Shown: positions 31,984-44,317 of the stretch, piece after piece
Layout: the number at the start of each line of letters is the position of its first letter
How positions within the stretch are numbered: position 1 is the first letter of the stretch
Source of the DNA: Cochliopodium minus
Taxonomy: Eukaryota; Discosea; Himatismenida; Cochliopodiidae
Assembly: GCA_024220525.1 (NCBI GenBank)
Contig: JAMYWO010000251.1
Coordinates: 11,122-58,442, forward strand
Direction: 5' to 3'
DNA length: 47,321 bases
Position numbers and translations under genes: made by a program
The notes under the pieces: model-generated
The model's input: the letters and a program-made list of their open reading frames with translations, nothing else
Told to the model about the DNA's origin: nothing
Databases searched by the model: none

Positions 31984-34900
31984 TTAATTTCTGAATTGGT
32001 TAAGAATACGCTCAACATAAGACTGTTGTTCCTTAGGACACTTTGATTTGATATCAAGCAACAATTGGACATCTTTGAGCTGAATGGCAATATTGCAAGC
32101 CTCCTCAATCTTTTTGAGTTTGATTAAAAATTTGGCTTTGATGGGCAAATCAGTGATCATGGCAACGTACTTTTCCGCCTCGATCCAATTTCTATACTGG
32201 ATGCTCACTTCTGCGAAAGGGCCGTAGCCGATGGGAGATCTTTTCTTGGAGAGCTCGTACAACACTTGCCATTTCCCACTTTTAGATAATGCTCTCACTT
32301 GAATCCACCAATATCTAAAATAAAAAATTGAAAATGAATTAAAATTTTACAAAAAAAAATATTTATTTTGCAAAAAAATTAAAAAAAAGTTATAAAAATA
32401 AATGAAAATAACCTTGCATCAGGGACTTTAAACTCTTTAGCCAGTTTGGCAGCTTGTTGATACAAAGTGATTTCAACAAGTTTGAAGATAGTATCACCAA
32501 GAGACAAATACTTAAATTTGTGAATACCTTCAAACTGGGTGTCTAAATCTGTTTGGATTCGAAATAAACGGATTTGATCGTCTGTTTGTTTGGAAAAGAA
32601 GGCGTACTTTTTGTTTTTAGAATAAATGTTGCTTGCCAATGATAAGTTGTTCATCATCTTTTCTTCGTTGTTGTCAAATGCCGCCATAATACTCAAGTGT
32701 CCCTAAGAAAACAAAAAAATAAAAATAAATTAGAAAGCAAAAAAAATAATTTTGGTTTCAAAAAACAAAAGAAATGAAAATTTTTTTGATAAAATAAATA
32801 AAAAATGATAAAAAAAACTAAATTAATTAAAATCAATATCAAAAAAAAATAGTAGTTAAAATAAAGAAAAAAAATTGGGAAAATAAAAAAAAATAATGAA
32901 AAAATTAGATGATATTAATAATTTGAAATAAAAATTAAATAACAATGATAAAATTAACTAAAAATGAATAAAACGAAAAATAAAAATGAAAATAGTACAG
33001 ATTCATAAGGCATGTCGAGTTGAGAATAAACATATCTGAGCAACTCATGATCTTTTTCTTTGCAATAAACGATGAGGAGATCATAAGCGATGCGCTTGTT
33101 TCCCAGCCCCTCAAAGAATTGTTGCAAGGAGCGGTTTTTGTGCATGAAAAGAATCACCATGTACACCAGGTCTGTGTCTCCGCATTCCACCGCCTTTGCT
33201 AGCGCATGGCTTTCTTCTTTCATTTTCAATAATAATGGAACTTGATCTCCTAAATGATAATAAAAAATTTTTGATAAAAATTAATTTTAATTTTTAAAAA
33301 TGTTGAACAAAAGAAATCTTCTGAAAAAAAAAAATAAAAAACAATTTTTGTAAGATATTAAAAAAAAAAATTCTTAATTGTGGGTTTGGTTTGATTATTT
33401 TTTTATTGATAAAAAAAATAATTCATGAGTTATGATTTGTTAAAATAAATAATTTTTTTTTGAAAAAATATTCTTTGTGAAAAAAATTGAAAAAAAAAGA
33501 TTGAAAATAAGTGCAAAATAGAATGTTAAATAAATTAAATTATAATAAAAAAAAAAATAAATAAAAAATAAATAAAAAATTAAAAATAGAAAATAAAAAA
33601 AAAATTTGAAAAAAAAAATGATTCATGTAATTCAAAAAAATTAAAACAAATAAAAATAGTTTTTTTCAAAAAAAAAATAAAAAAAAAAAAGCGAACCAGC
33701 TTTAGGCTCGTAATCCAACAAATCTCTGGCAAGGTTAGGACGACCATACTTATGAGCAGTACTAGCAATATCAACATAAGAAATGCCAGGCAAAGAAGAA
33801 AGTTTGTTGACAATGGAATCTTTGATGTCTTGATCTCTTATGTCCAAATTCTTTGTTTTCACTTTCGCGCATGCCCAGTGTACAAGAACTTTGTTTGTTT
33901 TCAAGTTTAGTTGTTCACAAATTCTGAACGCCAAAAAATGGTGATGACGGTTACTGAGTCTGTCCACCTTTACAAATAATTTTTTTCAAAAAAAAGTAAT
34001 TTCAAAATTAATTTAATGTTTGAAAAAATTATTGATCGAAAATATTTTTTTTAAAAAATTAAATTTCAAAAAAATCAAATTTCAAAAAATAATTTCAAAA
34101 AATAATTTCAAAAAATTTGTTTCAAAATTAGAATAAAAATGAGAAAAAGACAAAATGATCTTGATCAATCAAAAAAAAAAAGTTGATTTAATTGACCAAT
34201 TTATCAATTAAATTCAAAACAAATTAATATTAAAAAAAAACTGAAACAAAAATTTACATAATTTTTTGGAAAATGAAATTTTGTTAATTATTTATTTAAT
34301 TCTAATTTTTTCTTAAAAATAAGTTTTTACAAATTTATAACAAAAAAAAATTTTATTAAAAAAAATTTAAAAAAAAAATTGATATGAAAATATGTCTTTT
34401 AAAAATAAATTTAAAAAAATTATTAAAAAAACTTTTTGAAAAAAAAAAAAAAAAAAAGAAATTAAAAAAATTAAAAAAAATTAATTACCAAAACATTGGG
34501 AGTCATTTCTTCGAATTGTTTGAAAGTTAAAGGAACACCAATCTTGTACCTACGAATATCATTCAAAACTCTCACTTTCTTGCAAACATCAACGAAAGTG
34601 TCAGGGTTGTAATCATCCAAAAATGATTTTCCATACCCCGCTGCACTTAACAACTTTCTTTGTCTGTTCACATCAAATTCGTAGCTTGCTGCTTCAATAC
34701 ACTCGTCAATTGCCTTTGGTAAATAACCTGAAAGATTATTAGTATTAATTGTTGTTTTTATTAAAAAAAAAATTAATTTTATGAAAAGAAAAAAATTTGA
34801 TTAAAAATTTTAAAAAAATAAAAAAATAAAAAAAATGTAAAATGTAAAATATAAAATGTAAAATATAAAATATAAAATATAAAATATAAAATATAAAATA

Positions 34901-37387
34901 TAAAATATAAAATATAAAATATAAAATATAAAATATAAAATAAAATAAAATTTAAAATTTGAACAAATATAAAAAAATTAAAACAATTTTAAACAAAAAT
35001 CAAAATTATACGATTTTTTTTTTGTGATTCACAATTAATTCGGGAAAAAAAAAAAAAACCTTCTTTCTTGATGGAACGCAACATCTCATCAGCTTTAGGG
35101 TTTTTCTTCTCAAAGTTTTTGTAAGCTTCAAAAAGGAGGGCAGAAGGAGCAGTAGAAGCAATCTTGAAAATATCCTCAGTGGTATCAGGAACTTTTTGAA
35201 GCATCTCACATTGTTTGGAGGAGAAAATGCGGATCCCGTCAAGTTCGGGAACAAGGTAAATTGGCTCTTCGAATTGGTATTTCAGCCATTGTCCGTTAGG
35301 TCCCACCATCAACACTAATTTCTTCAATTCCCAATACAACACCACACTTTAATTTTTCAAAAAAATAAACATTTCATACATATTTGTTTATTAACATATT
35401 TAATCTTATTTAATATTTGTTTATTAACATATTTATTATAATATTTATTTATTTACATATTTAATCTTATTTATTTGTTTATTAACATATTTATTATAAT
35501 ATTTTTTATTAACATATTTAATCTTATTTATTTGTTTATTAACATATTTAATATCTAATTTTTATAAATTAGTATATTTAATATTACTTATTTTTTTAGT
35601 ATATTTAGACTTTATCAAATATTGTGTATCAAGTATATTAATAAATTTTTTGTCTGAACTAATAAATATTATGATAAAAAATTTATTAATGATTAAAATC
35701 TTAAAGTAAAATTTTGAAAACAAAGATAAATTCAAATTCTTATAGTAAAACTTTTTTAAAAAATTATCAGTAAAAAACAAATCAAAATAAAAAATTAATT
35801 CTTAAAAAATAAAATGAATTATTAAAAAATAAAAAAAATAAAAAAATAAAAAAATAAAAAAATAAAAAAATAAAACAACAAATTTATTAAAATCTTTACC
35901 TATCTCCTCCACACCATTCTAATTGGGTAGGGGGGATTTTGGATTGTGTATTGAATTCAGAGAGGATGGAGGCAAAGTCGGTGGGCACAACCAACAACAT
36001 TCCTAATTGTGTGAAACATGCCAACATCTTTCCTGTTGGAGAAACTGATAATTTGGTGAAAGGAACATTGGTCAAATTCTATTTTAATCAAAAAAATAAA
36101 TTTATTTTTAAAATATAAAGTGATATTTTTTATAAAAAATGGGGTTGTGATTAACATATAAAAAAGTGAAATATTTTATTTTTTGTTTAAATTTCGATGC
36201 AATTCTAAGTTTTTTTTTATGTTTTCCCGATAAATAAGTTTTAAATTTTCTAATTACATTTTATATTATTAATAATGTCTATCAATTAGATAATAAGATG
36301 ATTAAAATGGATAATAACTGATTAAAAATGGGATATTGAAATTTATATGAATTGGAATTTTCTTTGGAAAATTTTTTTTACCATGTCTACAACTTTTTCG
36401 AAATCATAGATGAGAATAGTCCCTGTATTTGTTGCTACTAATGCTTCTGGATTACCTGTGGAGGTAAATTTAGGATCGATCACTTCCCAACTGGTTGGAG
36501 GTGATTCCAATCTCTTTTTGGCGAGTGATCTGGGTTGGGGATCTTCAAAATCGTTGATCGCAAATATATCATAGGTATTATCGGACATTACTAAACATGA
36601 TCGTTTCAAATAAATCAAAATAAGAGAATATAATATGAGCTATATAGCTCCAAGATATTCTTTGTATAATTATTTTTAGTTACCCAACATTCCATCATCC
36701 CATAATTTTACATCGTATACTCCATTTACACTGAAAGTCTAATGAAGAATAATATTATATAATTTTGATATTTTAATCAAAAGCAAATTTTGATAATTTT
36801 TTACTGTTCCAAGTGAGAATTTATAATCGAGTTCACCTCTAATATTAAATAAATATACATTTCCATCCCTATATAAATAAAATATAATTTTTTTATATTG
36901 ATATCGATATAAAATTTCTGGAATGTGATATATTTTTTACTTATAAATTACAACCAATTGTTCTTTATTGGTCCAACCCATTTTGATGATTTTATTTTCT
37001 CCAGGCAAAGTGGGGAGATCACATAAAGGAACACCAGAAGATGTGAATACCCTTATCCCAGTGATAGTATTATCACCTCCCATTAATACAATTTTTGATT
37101 CATCTCTTCTCACGGCCACAGGTCCACCAAATTGGGCACCAACAACCTTTTGTTTTTCAAAATCAACATTCCAATCCATGTGATAGATTTCTATTTTTCT
37201 ATATTGAGGTATAAATGAGATGTCAATTTTGTTTTAAAAGAAGATATCTTTGATATATGAATATATTTCAAAATAATAAACCTATAAAATTTATCATAGA
37301 GTTTTAGCCATTCTGATACTGGTTCAATACTAAAATCCTGTTGCAATTGAATGTTTAATTCACAAAACAAGAATATAATCATACCAT
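31984..37387 (-). CDS. VPS16: Vacuolar protein sorting protein VPS16 (HOPS/CORVET core subunit)
   Basis: Thirteen exons join in phase to 830 residues (human VPS16 has 839). The start is a three-base coding exon: ATG at 37387-37385 followed directly by GTATGA, then 37337-37282. This gives MDFSIEPVSEW and then FYRKIEIYHMDW, which matches the VPS16 start (FYRKYELYSMDW). The longer in-frame ATG inside the intron is rejected. The N-terminal half is a beta-propeller (DGNVYLFNI, WEVIDPKF). Exons 8-13 (35346-31984) are the alpha-solenoid typical of the Vps16 C-terminal domain, including LLSAAGYGKSFL and SRRHHH-like SNRHHHFLAFRI. VPS16 scaffolds the class C core that tethers late endosomes and vacuoles. 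No lesion is seen despite introns up to about 730 bases. Confidence 0.96.
33250..33696. other. Long AT-rich VPS16 intron
   Basis: Intron 10, between exons ending 33697 and starting 33249. It is runs of A and AT only; nothing else is seen. Confidence 0.8.
33968..34488. other. Long A-rich VPS16 intron
   Basis: Intron 9. Repeats of TTTCAAAAAA type near 34000-34130, then A runs. No coding content. Confidence 0.8.
34838..34945. repeat. (AAAATAT)n heptamer array in VPS16 intron 8
   Basis: About fourteen near-perfect copies of TAAAATA, the same heptamer as in the cyclase gene intron at 16683. Independent expansion of the same unit in two genes points to a preferred slippage motif of this genome. 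Confidence 0.92.
35375..35575. repeat. Minisatellite in VPS16 intron 7
   Basis: Four to five imperfect copies of a unit of roughly 30-45 bases built from TTTGTTTATTAACATATTTA and TTATAATATTTA or ATCTTATTT blocks. It is more complex than the A/T microsatellites elsewhere in the window. Confidence 0.8.
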
Positions 37388-38007
37388 TTTACAATTTCTC
37401 TATTTTTTTTATATTTTAAAATCAAATCCTTCAAATTTGAATCCCTTTTGTCACTCAATGGAATTCAAATCTTCTCTTTCACATGCTTCCGTCAAATTTA
37501 AAGATACTTCTCACAAACAACTCAAAATAGAATTAAAAAGCTTGACTAAAAGTTATAAAAATGTTTCTTTTGAATCAGGAATTAAAATTAGTTCGATATC
37601 GACTAATTTTAATTCCTGATATCGACTCCAAAGTGGAACAAAAGTACATGATTTGCAAAAAACAACTATAGAGGGAGATAAATTATAATTCTCCAAACAA
37701 AAAAGTATGTTGTAAAAAGAAGTGAAACATGTTGAATTTTATAAAAAAATTTTTATTTCAAATTTGATGATTTCTGTAAAGTATATCCACATTGAAGGTT
37801 TTGTTGTTGAACATATTTGTCCAATCTACAAAAGAATTGACTCACAAAAGAAAAAATAATTCACAAATTCACTAAACTTTCAATAATTTTTTATCCATTC
37901 ACAACTTTGAAATATATTTCAATATACTCAAAAATTCAAGAATATATGCTATAGATAAACTTTTGTACAAAATATAAATACATTCAAAGAGGATAGAAAG
38001 AGAAAAC
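37388..38007. other. Intergenic region upstream of VPS16
   Basis: 620 bases between the VPS16 start and the stop of the next minus-strand gene. It holds the VPS16 promoter, the terminator of the RRM gene and the perfect palindrome at 37574-37620. A short plus-strand frame (37437-37619) ends inside the palindrome and has no family match; I do not call it a gene. Confidence 0.6.
37574..37620. repeat. Perfect inverted repeat with 19-bp arms
   Basis: Arms 37574-37592 and 37602-37620 are exact reverse complements (ATCAGGAATTAAAATTAGT on the left). The nine-base centre is T plus the self-complementary CGATATCG, so pairing could continue to 23 bp around one unpaired T. The right arm is followed by ATCGACTCC, echoing the centre. 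Confidence 0.95.
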
Positions 38008-39523
38008 TCAATAATCTTTCCTGGGGTCTTGTGAATGATTAATGGGGTTTTGAAGATGCTGAATGAGATTGGCGATAGACTGGGGATCCAATTGATTGGG
38101 CTGTAAGGGATTCATGTTTGGATTGATGCCAGGGTTTTGATTGTACATCGTTCCCAAAGAATTGAGAAGTAAATTCAAACCAGGATTGATGGGATTGATG
38201 CCAGGATTGATACCATAGGGATTATTCATGCCAATGTTGGGAAGAGGCATGCCAAGATTGGGAATAATTCCACCCATACCCATAGGGTTCATATTATCGT
38301 TATGATTAGTGTTTCTTTCCTCATATTGGTTGTTTCTTTGATTGTTGTCCCTGTAATTCCTGTTATTGTGTCCTCGGTTGTTGTTATATCCCCTATTATC
38401 CCTTCTGTTATCTCTGTTGTCCCTGTAATCTCTATTGTCTCTATGATCTCTGTTGTCTCTGTGGTTATCTCTGTTATTGTAGTTATCTCTGCTGTAATTG
38501 TTTCTGTTATTGTAGTTATCTCTGCCTCCCTTATTATTGTGGTTATCTCTGTTATTGCTGCGATTTCTGATGGCAGATGATGAATTGTTGGTATTGACAG
38601 GTGCTATTTGTTTTTTGGGAGGGATGATCAATTGGACATCCAACAAATTGTTGATATCATTCCCAAATTGTTTTCCATTAGTATCTTTAATTGCAGTTTC
38701 AGTGCAACGAGTATCAAAATAGCTCACCAATCTCTCACTATGTTTTAAAAAATTAATTTTCAAAATATTAAAAAAATTATAAAAAGATATAAATTTTAAG
38801 CAAATATAGATAATAAGAAAAATATTTTTTAACTTGTGGCTGTCTCCATTACGTATGGATTGGATTTCGCCATATTTAGAAAATAAATCTCTCAATTCAT
38901 TCTCATTGGGTGCTTCCACTGTAAAATTAATTCTCAAAGTATCAGCATTTGCAAGCCCCTCATCATCCTCTCTTGGCAATGAGAAATGAGGATCAATTCT
39001 CCTTCCATCAAGTTGATGATTTTGCATCTCATCTTTTGCTCTTATAGAGTTTCTTATATCGAAATAAGTAACGAAACACATTCCTCTACCAGGAACCAAT
39101 GCAAAAAATTTTTTAATTTCGCCAAAATCTGAGAAAATCTCTTTAATTCTGTCCTCAGATGTGGAATAATTAATGTTCCTTATAAATAATACTCTTGATG
39201 GCTCTTCATTCAATAAAGTTTTTTTCTCACTATTTCTTTGGTTTCCTCTATCGTAATTTTGTTGATTGTCTTGGTTATTTTGATAATCTTGATGGTGATT
39301 ATGATTATCGTTGTTATTGTTATTATAATCTTATTTAAAAATTAAGAATTATTGAGAATTATTTTAAAGATTTATTTTTATTTCAAAATAAAATTATTAA
39401 TATTTGTCTGAAAATACCATAGTATTCTCCACCATCTTCTCCAGAAGGTTGCTCATAAGGATTTGGGGGTCTTTTGTAATCATCATCTTCTTTCTTGTAT
39501 GGATTAAATCTATTATCTTTCAT
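38008..39523 (-). CDS. RNA-binding protein with tandem RRMs, Mei2-like, Arg/Asn-rich tail
   Basis: Three exons: 39523-39418, 39329-38834 and 38737-38008, giving 443 residues. A hydrophilic N-terminus with Asn/His/Gln runs is followed by RRM1 (SRVLFIRNINYSTSEDRIKE and RGMCFVTYFDIRNSIRAKD) and RRM2 (TLRINFTVEAPNENELRDLF, RLVSYFDTRCTETAIKD). The SRVLFxRNINYxTS start and the YFDxR pattern in place of a classic RNP1 are typical of Mei2-like proteins. The Mei2-specific third RRM is not seen. The tail has about thirty R-D-N repeats (RDNYNNRDN type), then Met/Asn/Pro/Gly-rich repeats (GINPGINP), an intrinsically disordered condensate-type sequence. Role in RNA metabolism; target unknown. Confidence 0.88.
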
Positions 39524-39666
39524 TTTCTTTTTCTTTTTTTTTTATTTTATTTATATAAATTTATAATATTTTTATTTATTTGCACAAAAAATATTTGAAA
39601 TAGGGTATGAAATATGTATTAAAAATGTGGGTTATAATAAATAAAAAGGATATTTAATGAGTTATA

Positions 39667-41245
39667 TTAATTGCTCTTCGCTTTCTTTTCTTTTTTCTCC
39701 TTTTTTTCTTTCCTCTCTTTCTTCTCCTTTTTCACCTTTTTGGATTTTTTGTTGATATCAATAGAAGAGGAATTAGATTCAGTTTTTTCCTTTTTGGGCT
39801 TCTTCTCTTCTTTCTTTTCTTTCTTCTCTTTCTTCTCTTTCTTTTCTTTTTTCTCAGATTTATCATTGATAGGGAAGGAATGATGTTGGATTTTCGAAGA
39901 GAAATCATTTTGAGAAGAGGCGCCACTCTTCAATTTTTGTTCATGAATTTTTTTTCTTTCATAATTTCTTCCACCAACCTTTCTAGGCTTTCTTTGTTTG
40001 GCATTCTTTGAGATGATCTGAAATTCTTTTCCTTCCTTTGCAGTAATTTTACCCATCCAATTAGGGATCTCTCCTTTTTTGGTACTGGTCTTGATGGAGT
40101 GTTCTTCAGTACTCTTTTGGGCTTCTTTAATTTTTCTCTTTTTGGTTTGCATTTGATTTTTGGCAGAATATTTTTTGATTCTCAGTCTTCTTCCCTGAAA
40201 TTCTGTTTTTTTCATTTTCAAAGCATTAATCACACTCGCCTTATTTTGGAAATTTACAAATCCAACACCAACCCCAATATTGGTCATTTTATCTCTGATG
40301 CATCTCACAGATTCTATTTCTCCACAAGGAGAAAAATATTCTCTCAATGCTTCCTCTTCAACATCTTAAAAAAAAAAAGTTATTATTCGATTGATATTTA
40401 AATCTCGGATATTAATTTTTTTTTTTTTTTACTTAATGGCAAGCTTCCAACGAAAATGGTGGTTTCATTGTTAGAATCCTAAATAAAATTTAATTTTATT
40501 AGATTATATGTTTGATATATGAAATGGTGGAGGGATCTCACATTGGATTTGATGGATTTATCTACTCTTAGGGTATTTCCAAGTAATAAAGAGTTGTTTT
40601 CAACTAAAGCTTTTTCGGAATCTTCAAGGAGCTTATATACCAAGTAAACATTACAACTATTTCTTTCTTCGTGGAATTTTTTTCTGAAAAAATTTGTTTT
40701 TCTATCTCCGCCAATTGCTATTGGGAGATTAGAGGTGAATATTTTTATCGTTAAAAGTTTATTTTATCCACATTTAAAAATTTACCAAATGCAACTGATC
40801 TGAATCTCATGCTTTCAATTGGTCCATATTTTCCAAATATCTGCCTTATATCTTTCTCGGTGGCATTTATTGGTACATTTCCTATGAAAATGGTTCTTTT
40901 TTCTTTTTCCAATTTCTGTTCTTCGGTCAATTCTATTTTGCTTTTTTTGATTATTCAAGAAAATAATTTTAAATATTGTCAGAATAAAATGAGAAAAATA
41001 AATAAAAAAAAAAAAAATTACATTTTTCTCTTTTTATTTTTTGGTTCCTTTTTTGTTGATTCATTTTTTGATACTTCTTTAATTTGAATTTCATTATCTT
41101 TTGATAGGTTTGGTCTTTGAATCACTTCGGGTTCAATTTTTCTTTTTGCTTTATTTGATATTTTGATGATTTTTTCATTTATATTTTGTTTGTCTTTCAA
41201 TTGATCTCCAAAAATAAGATCTGAAAGGGATACATTATTCTCCAT
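39667..41245 (-). CDS. Nucleolar RRM protein, RBM34/Nop12-like
   Basis: Five exons: 41245-41022, 40940-40786, 40717-40542, 40478-40433 and 40364-39667, giving 432 residues. A basic N-terminus with KKEPKNKKRK is followed by RRM1 (RTIFIGNVPINATEKDIRQI and ESMRFRSVAF, then an internal extension before VYLVYKLLEDSEKAL) and RRM2 (TTIFVGSLP, GVGVGFVNFQNKASVINALK). The ESxRFRSV sequence and the extended loop in RRM1 are the hallmark of RBM34 and yeast Nop12, which act in 60S ribosome (5.8S rRNA) maturation. The C-terminus is a Lys/Glu repeat tail (KEKKEKKEKKEKK) typical of nucleolar proteins. Confidence 0.9.
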
Positions 41246-41479
41246 TATTTTTTTCTTCAATTTTTTTTTTTATTTTCTCATTTCTTTCTCATTGATAAGA
41301 AGGATAAATATTTTTTGATCAAATAAATTCAAAGATCTGTCAATAAAGATGGAATTTGGGGATTCTTGAATCCTCATTTTGGTTTTATTTATTGTATTGA
41401 AATTTTTTAAATAATTAAAAATAATAAAAAAAAAAAAAAAAAATTTTTATATACTGTATCTATTAAAAAATATCAAAGA

Positions 41480-43135
41480 ATGTTGGAGGGCAATTTAAAG
41501 ATAAAAGAGAAGAAAAACTTCAAAGAAGCCAAATTTATATTGAATGAAAATAATTTTGGGTATGAAGTAAAAGGAAAGAGAGTTGACGAATTAGATTTAG
41601 AAAGAAACTATTCAGGGATCGAAAAATTGTCTGAAACTTCATTCATTGTAGGGCCAACAATAGAAGGGGAATACTTTGAATTGAATGGAACAAAAGAAGA
41701 GATTGAAAAATTCTACAATAAGATCAATTCATTGATTGAAGATAAAAAAGATATTGAAGAATTTCATAATATAGATGATGTAAGAATCCCTCTATTTTTT
41801 TAAACAAAAGAGAAATTATAAATATATATTTTTTAATTCTTAATCTAATGTTATTACCTTTTAGTCCACAAGGGAAGGATGGATAAATGTCAACAAAGAT
41901 AAAAAATTGTCAAATAGATATTGCGAATTATTCGAGGGTACATTCCGTATCTTTTCATCACCAGAAAAGGGAGCCAAAAATTTCAGATCAGAGCTCTATC
42001 TCTTCGATGCAACAGTGTCATCAAATGGGAAGAATATAGTGATTAAACCATCTCCAAATGCAAAAGATAACAAACCAATAGAATTAGCAACTCATTTGAA
42101 CACAGAAATCGAGCCATGGGTCAAAGCAATCAACCACGAAATCCAAATAGCAAAGAATTTGGGTCCTGCTGGTAATGAAAAGAAAAAGACAGGGATGGGT
42201 GCTAGGATGAAGAAGGGAATCGGCCAAAAGCTCGCATCTTCTAAAGGAGCAAAGAAAATCCTCAATAAAGAAGCCACTGATCTTTTAGCTTCCCTCAATA
42301 AAGTGATTGCGGCATATGATGGACAAAAGAAAGCAGGTATGTTGATATATTAAAGGATATAAAAAAAAAATTGATTGAAATGATGTTTATACAATCAAAG
42401 TATTAATGAGAATATTCTCAAACTTTAATTTCCTGTTTTGACAAAATATTCTTCTTCTTAAAATTCTTAAAATCATTTGATTAATCTTCTTTTATTTTAT
42501 TTGATCATAGATGAAATTGAAAAGGGATTGATCAGAATCCTCACCAAAATGTATTTTGCCATGTCCAACAAACAAGTGGAATATTCTGATTTCCTCAAAG
42601 CTGATAAGCCCCTCAGAGAAGCATTTAAGATTGTCTCTTTGATTTGGGGTGGAAGATTGAAGAGAATTGAGAAGGGCAAAGATCCAAAGGTGGTGGTAAA
42701 TGAGGCATTTCAAAATGTCCAAAAATATTGGAAGGAAGTTGAGAATGTTCTTGTTAAAGGTAAAAAAAAATTTATTATATTCGGGATCAAATATAAATTA
42801 AATTTAAAAAGTATATTCAGTCATCTTTATAATCTTTTATGTTATCTATAAATATAATTTAAGATTTTGTTTAAACATTAAATTTAAAGATTAAATTTTT
42901 TTCGAATCAAATAAATATCTAATATCTTCCCTTTTTTTTTTTGAAAGGATTGACCCCTGTTGTCAAACCAAAAAATATCCAATTGATCAGAGAGACCCTC
43001 ACATTTCTCAGAGATCCTGAATTTATTAAATTTGTCGCCAAGAATGAGGATCTTGAGGAAGCTCGTCTCGAACTCGAGATGAGCATGGACAGTTATTGCA
43101 GTATCGAACTCAGTGACAATATTTCCTTTGATTAA
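41480..43135 (+). CDS. PH-domain protein with C-terminal TIPE (TNFAIP8-like) domain
   Basis: Four exons: 41480-41779, 41865-42336, 42511-42759 and 42948-43135, giving 402 residues. The first 100 residues and residues about 101-200 each look like a PH fold: beta strands (KFILNENNFGYEVKG; EGTFRIFSSPEKG, SELYLFDATVSS) ending in an amphipathic helix after EIEPWVKAINHEIQ, with the conserved Trp. Then comes a six-helix region resembling TNFAIP8: IGQKLASSKGAKKILNKEAT, DEIEKGLIRILTKMY, EAFKIVSLIWG and the closing PEFIKFVAKNEDL. TIPE domains carry phospholipids in a hydrophobic cavity, so with PH modules a phosphoinositide-linked signalling or lipid-transfer role is likely. The TIPE assignment is by pattern only. 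Confidence 0.75.
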
Positions 43136-43366
43136 ATTTTTTTGATAAAGTTTTCCCTTTTTCAAATTTGAAAACCAAAATTTTTTGATGATTAAAATTT
43201 TTTACATAATCAAAACTCAAATTGTGTTGATTCTTTTGAGGATTTGGAGTTTATTCTTTTAATTTTTTTATTGTTTTGTTCAAGAAATTTTTTTGAAGGG
43301 AAAAACAACCAATCCTTCTTTTATTTAACATACCCTCTTTGCTTTCTTCTTTATTTTACATGTATA
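43136..43366. other. Convergent intergenic region
   Basis: 231 bases between the stop codons of the PH-TIPE gene (+) and the reticulon gene (-). T-rich; it holds both 3' ends, with no gene seen. Confidence 0.6.
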
Positions 43367-44109
43367 TCATTTCTCCTTGTTCAACGCCAATAATTCCAAT
43401 ATTTTGCTAACTTTGTTGTTTAAAAAAAGAAAAAGGGAAGAGTTCAGGAAAAGAATCACCACAACTTTAAATTTTTATTAATTTATTTATTTATTTAATA
43501 ATTTTTTTTTAAAAGACTATCTTACCCAAATGGATGAGAGTCAAAAATGAAAAGAAATTTAAAAATAAGGAAATGATGCATAATTGAAATCCCAAATTTG
43601 CAGATAGTAGCAAATGATTGCAATCTATTGCCTTTTTGAAATATAATATTGTCTGATTTGAGAAATATATCATCAATCTGACCATATCTTCTGCAGTTTT
43701 TTCATTCAAGGGTCTATTATTCTTTATAAATGTTCTATTTTGTTGTTAATATAAATTTATAAAGCTAAAATATTTTACACTCGATTCTTATTCAAAGAGA
43801 AGATCGATACAAAGAAAAATATTATCAACATTAATATCAATATCGCTGAAAACAATGAAATGAATGTGCATTGATAATATCTTTTGATAGGAGTCCTTTA
43901 ATCATTTTTTTTTTGAAAGAAAAAAGGATTTACCTGATCAATAATAAAAAGATATTGATTCCTATGAAATAAATGAGTGTTGTAGAATAATTTTTCCATT
44001 TCAAAATATCTTTTAACTTGTTTGCCATCGTATTATCATTTTTGAAATCATTAAATGACGAATAGAAATTTTGATTGAAAAGATTATTCTGTTTAATTTC
44101 TTTCTCCAT
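43367..44109 (-). CDS. Reticulon-like ER-shaping protein
   Basis: Four exons: 44109-43934, 43880-43781, 43721-43526 and 43464-43367, giving 189 residues. A short polar N-terminus leads into KLKDILKWKNYSTTLIYFIG, the characteristic reticulon entry (basic-LL-W-R/K-N-...-S). It is followed by a long hydrophobic hairpin (IFLLLIRYYQCTF, ILILMLIIFFFVSIFSLN), a soluble loop, and a second long hairpin (FQLCIISLFLNFFSFLTLIH, then VVVILFLN after the last junction). The last exon is supported by a consensus GTAAGA donor at 43525. Without it the protein would stop early, midway through the second hairpin. Reticulons wedge into and curve ER tubules. Confidence 0.82.
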
Positions 44110-44317
44110 TTTTTTTAAATTTATAAATTTGAATCAAAATTAAATAATTCAGTTTGATTCAAACTTTTGATTTTTTTAAATTATAGCAATAAGAGAACTG
44201 TGGTTGAATTTTCTTTTGTTTTTTCCAAAACTACAAAAAAAAAAGAAGATCAAACAAAATCAAAAAGGAATAAAAGAAAAACTTTAAATTTTTTGAAATT
44301 TAATTTAAATAGTTTTT

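Noticed and set aside
37437-37619. 60-codon plus-strand frame
   Set aside because: Ends inside the palindrome, has no start context and matches no family; coding bias not convincing.
39671-39883. Phe/Ser-rich plus-strand frame
   Set aside because: Antisense of the KEKK tail of the RBM34-like protein.
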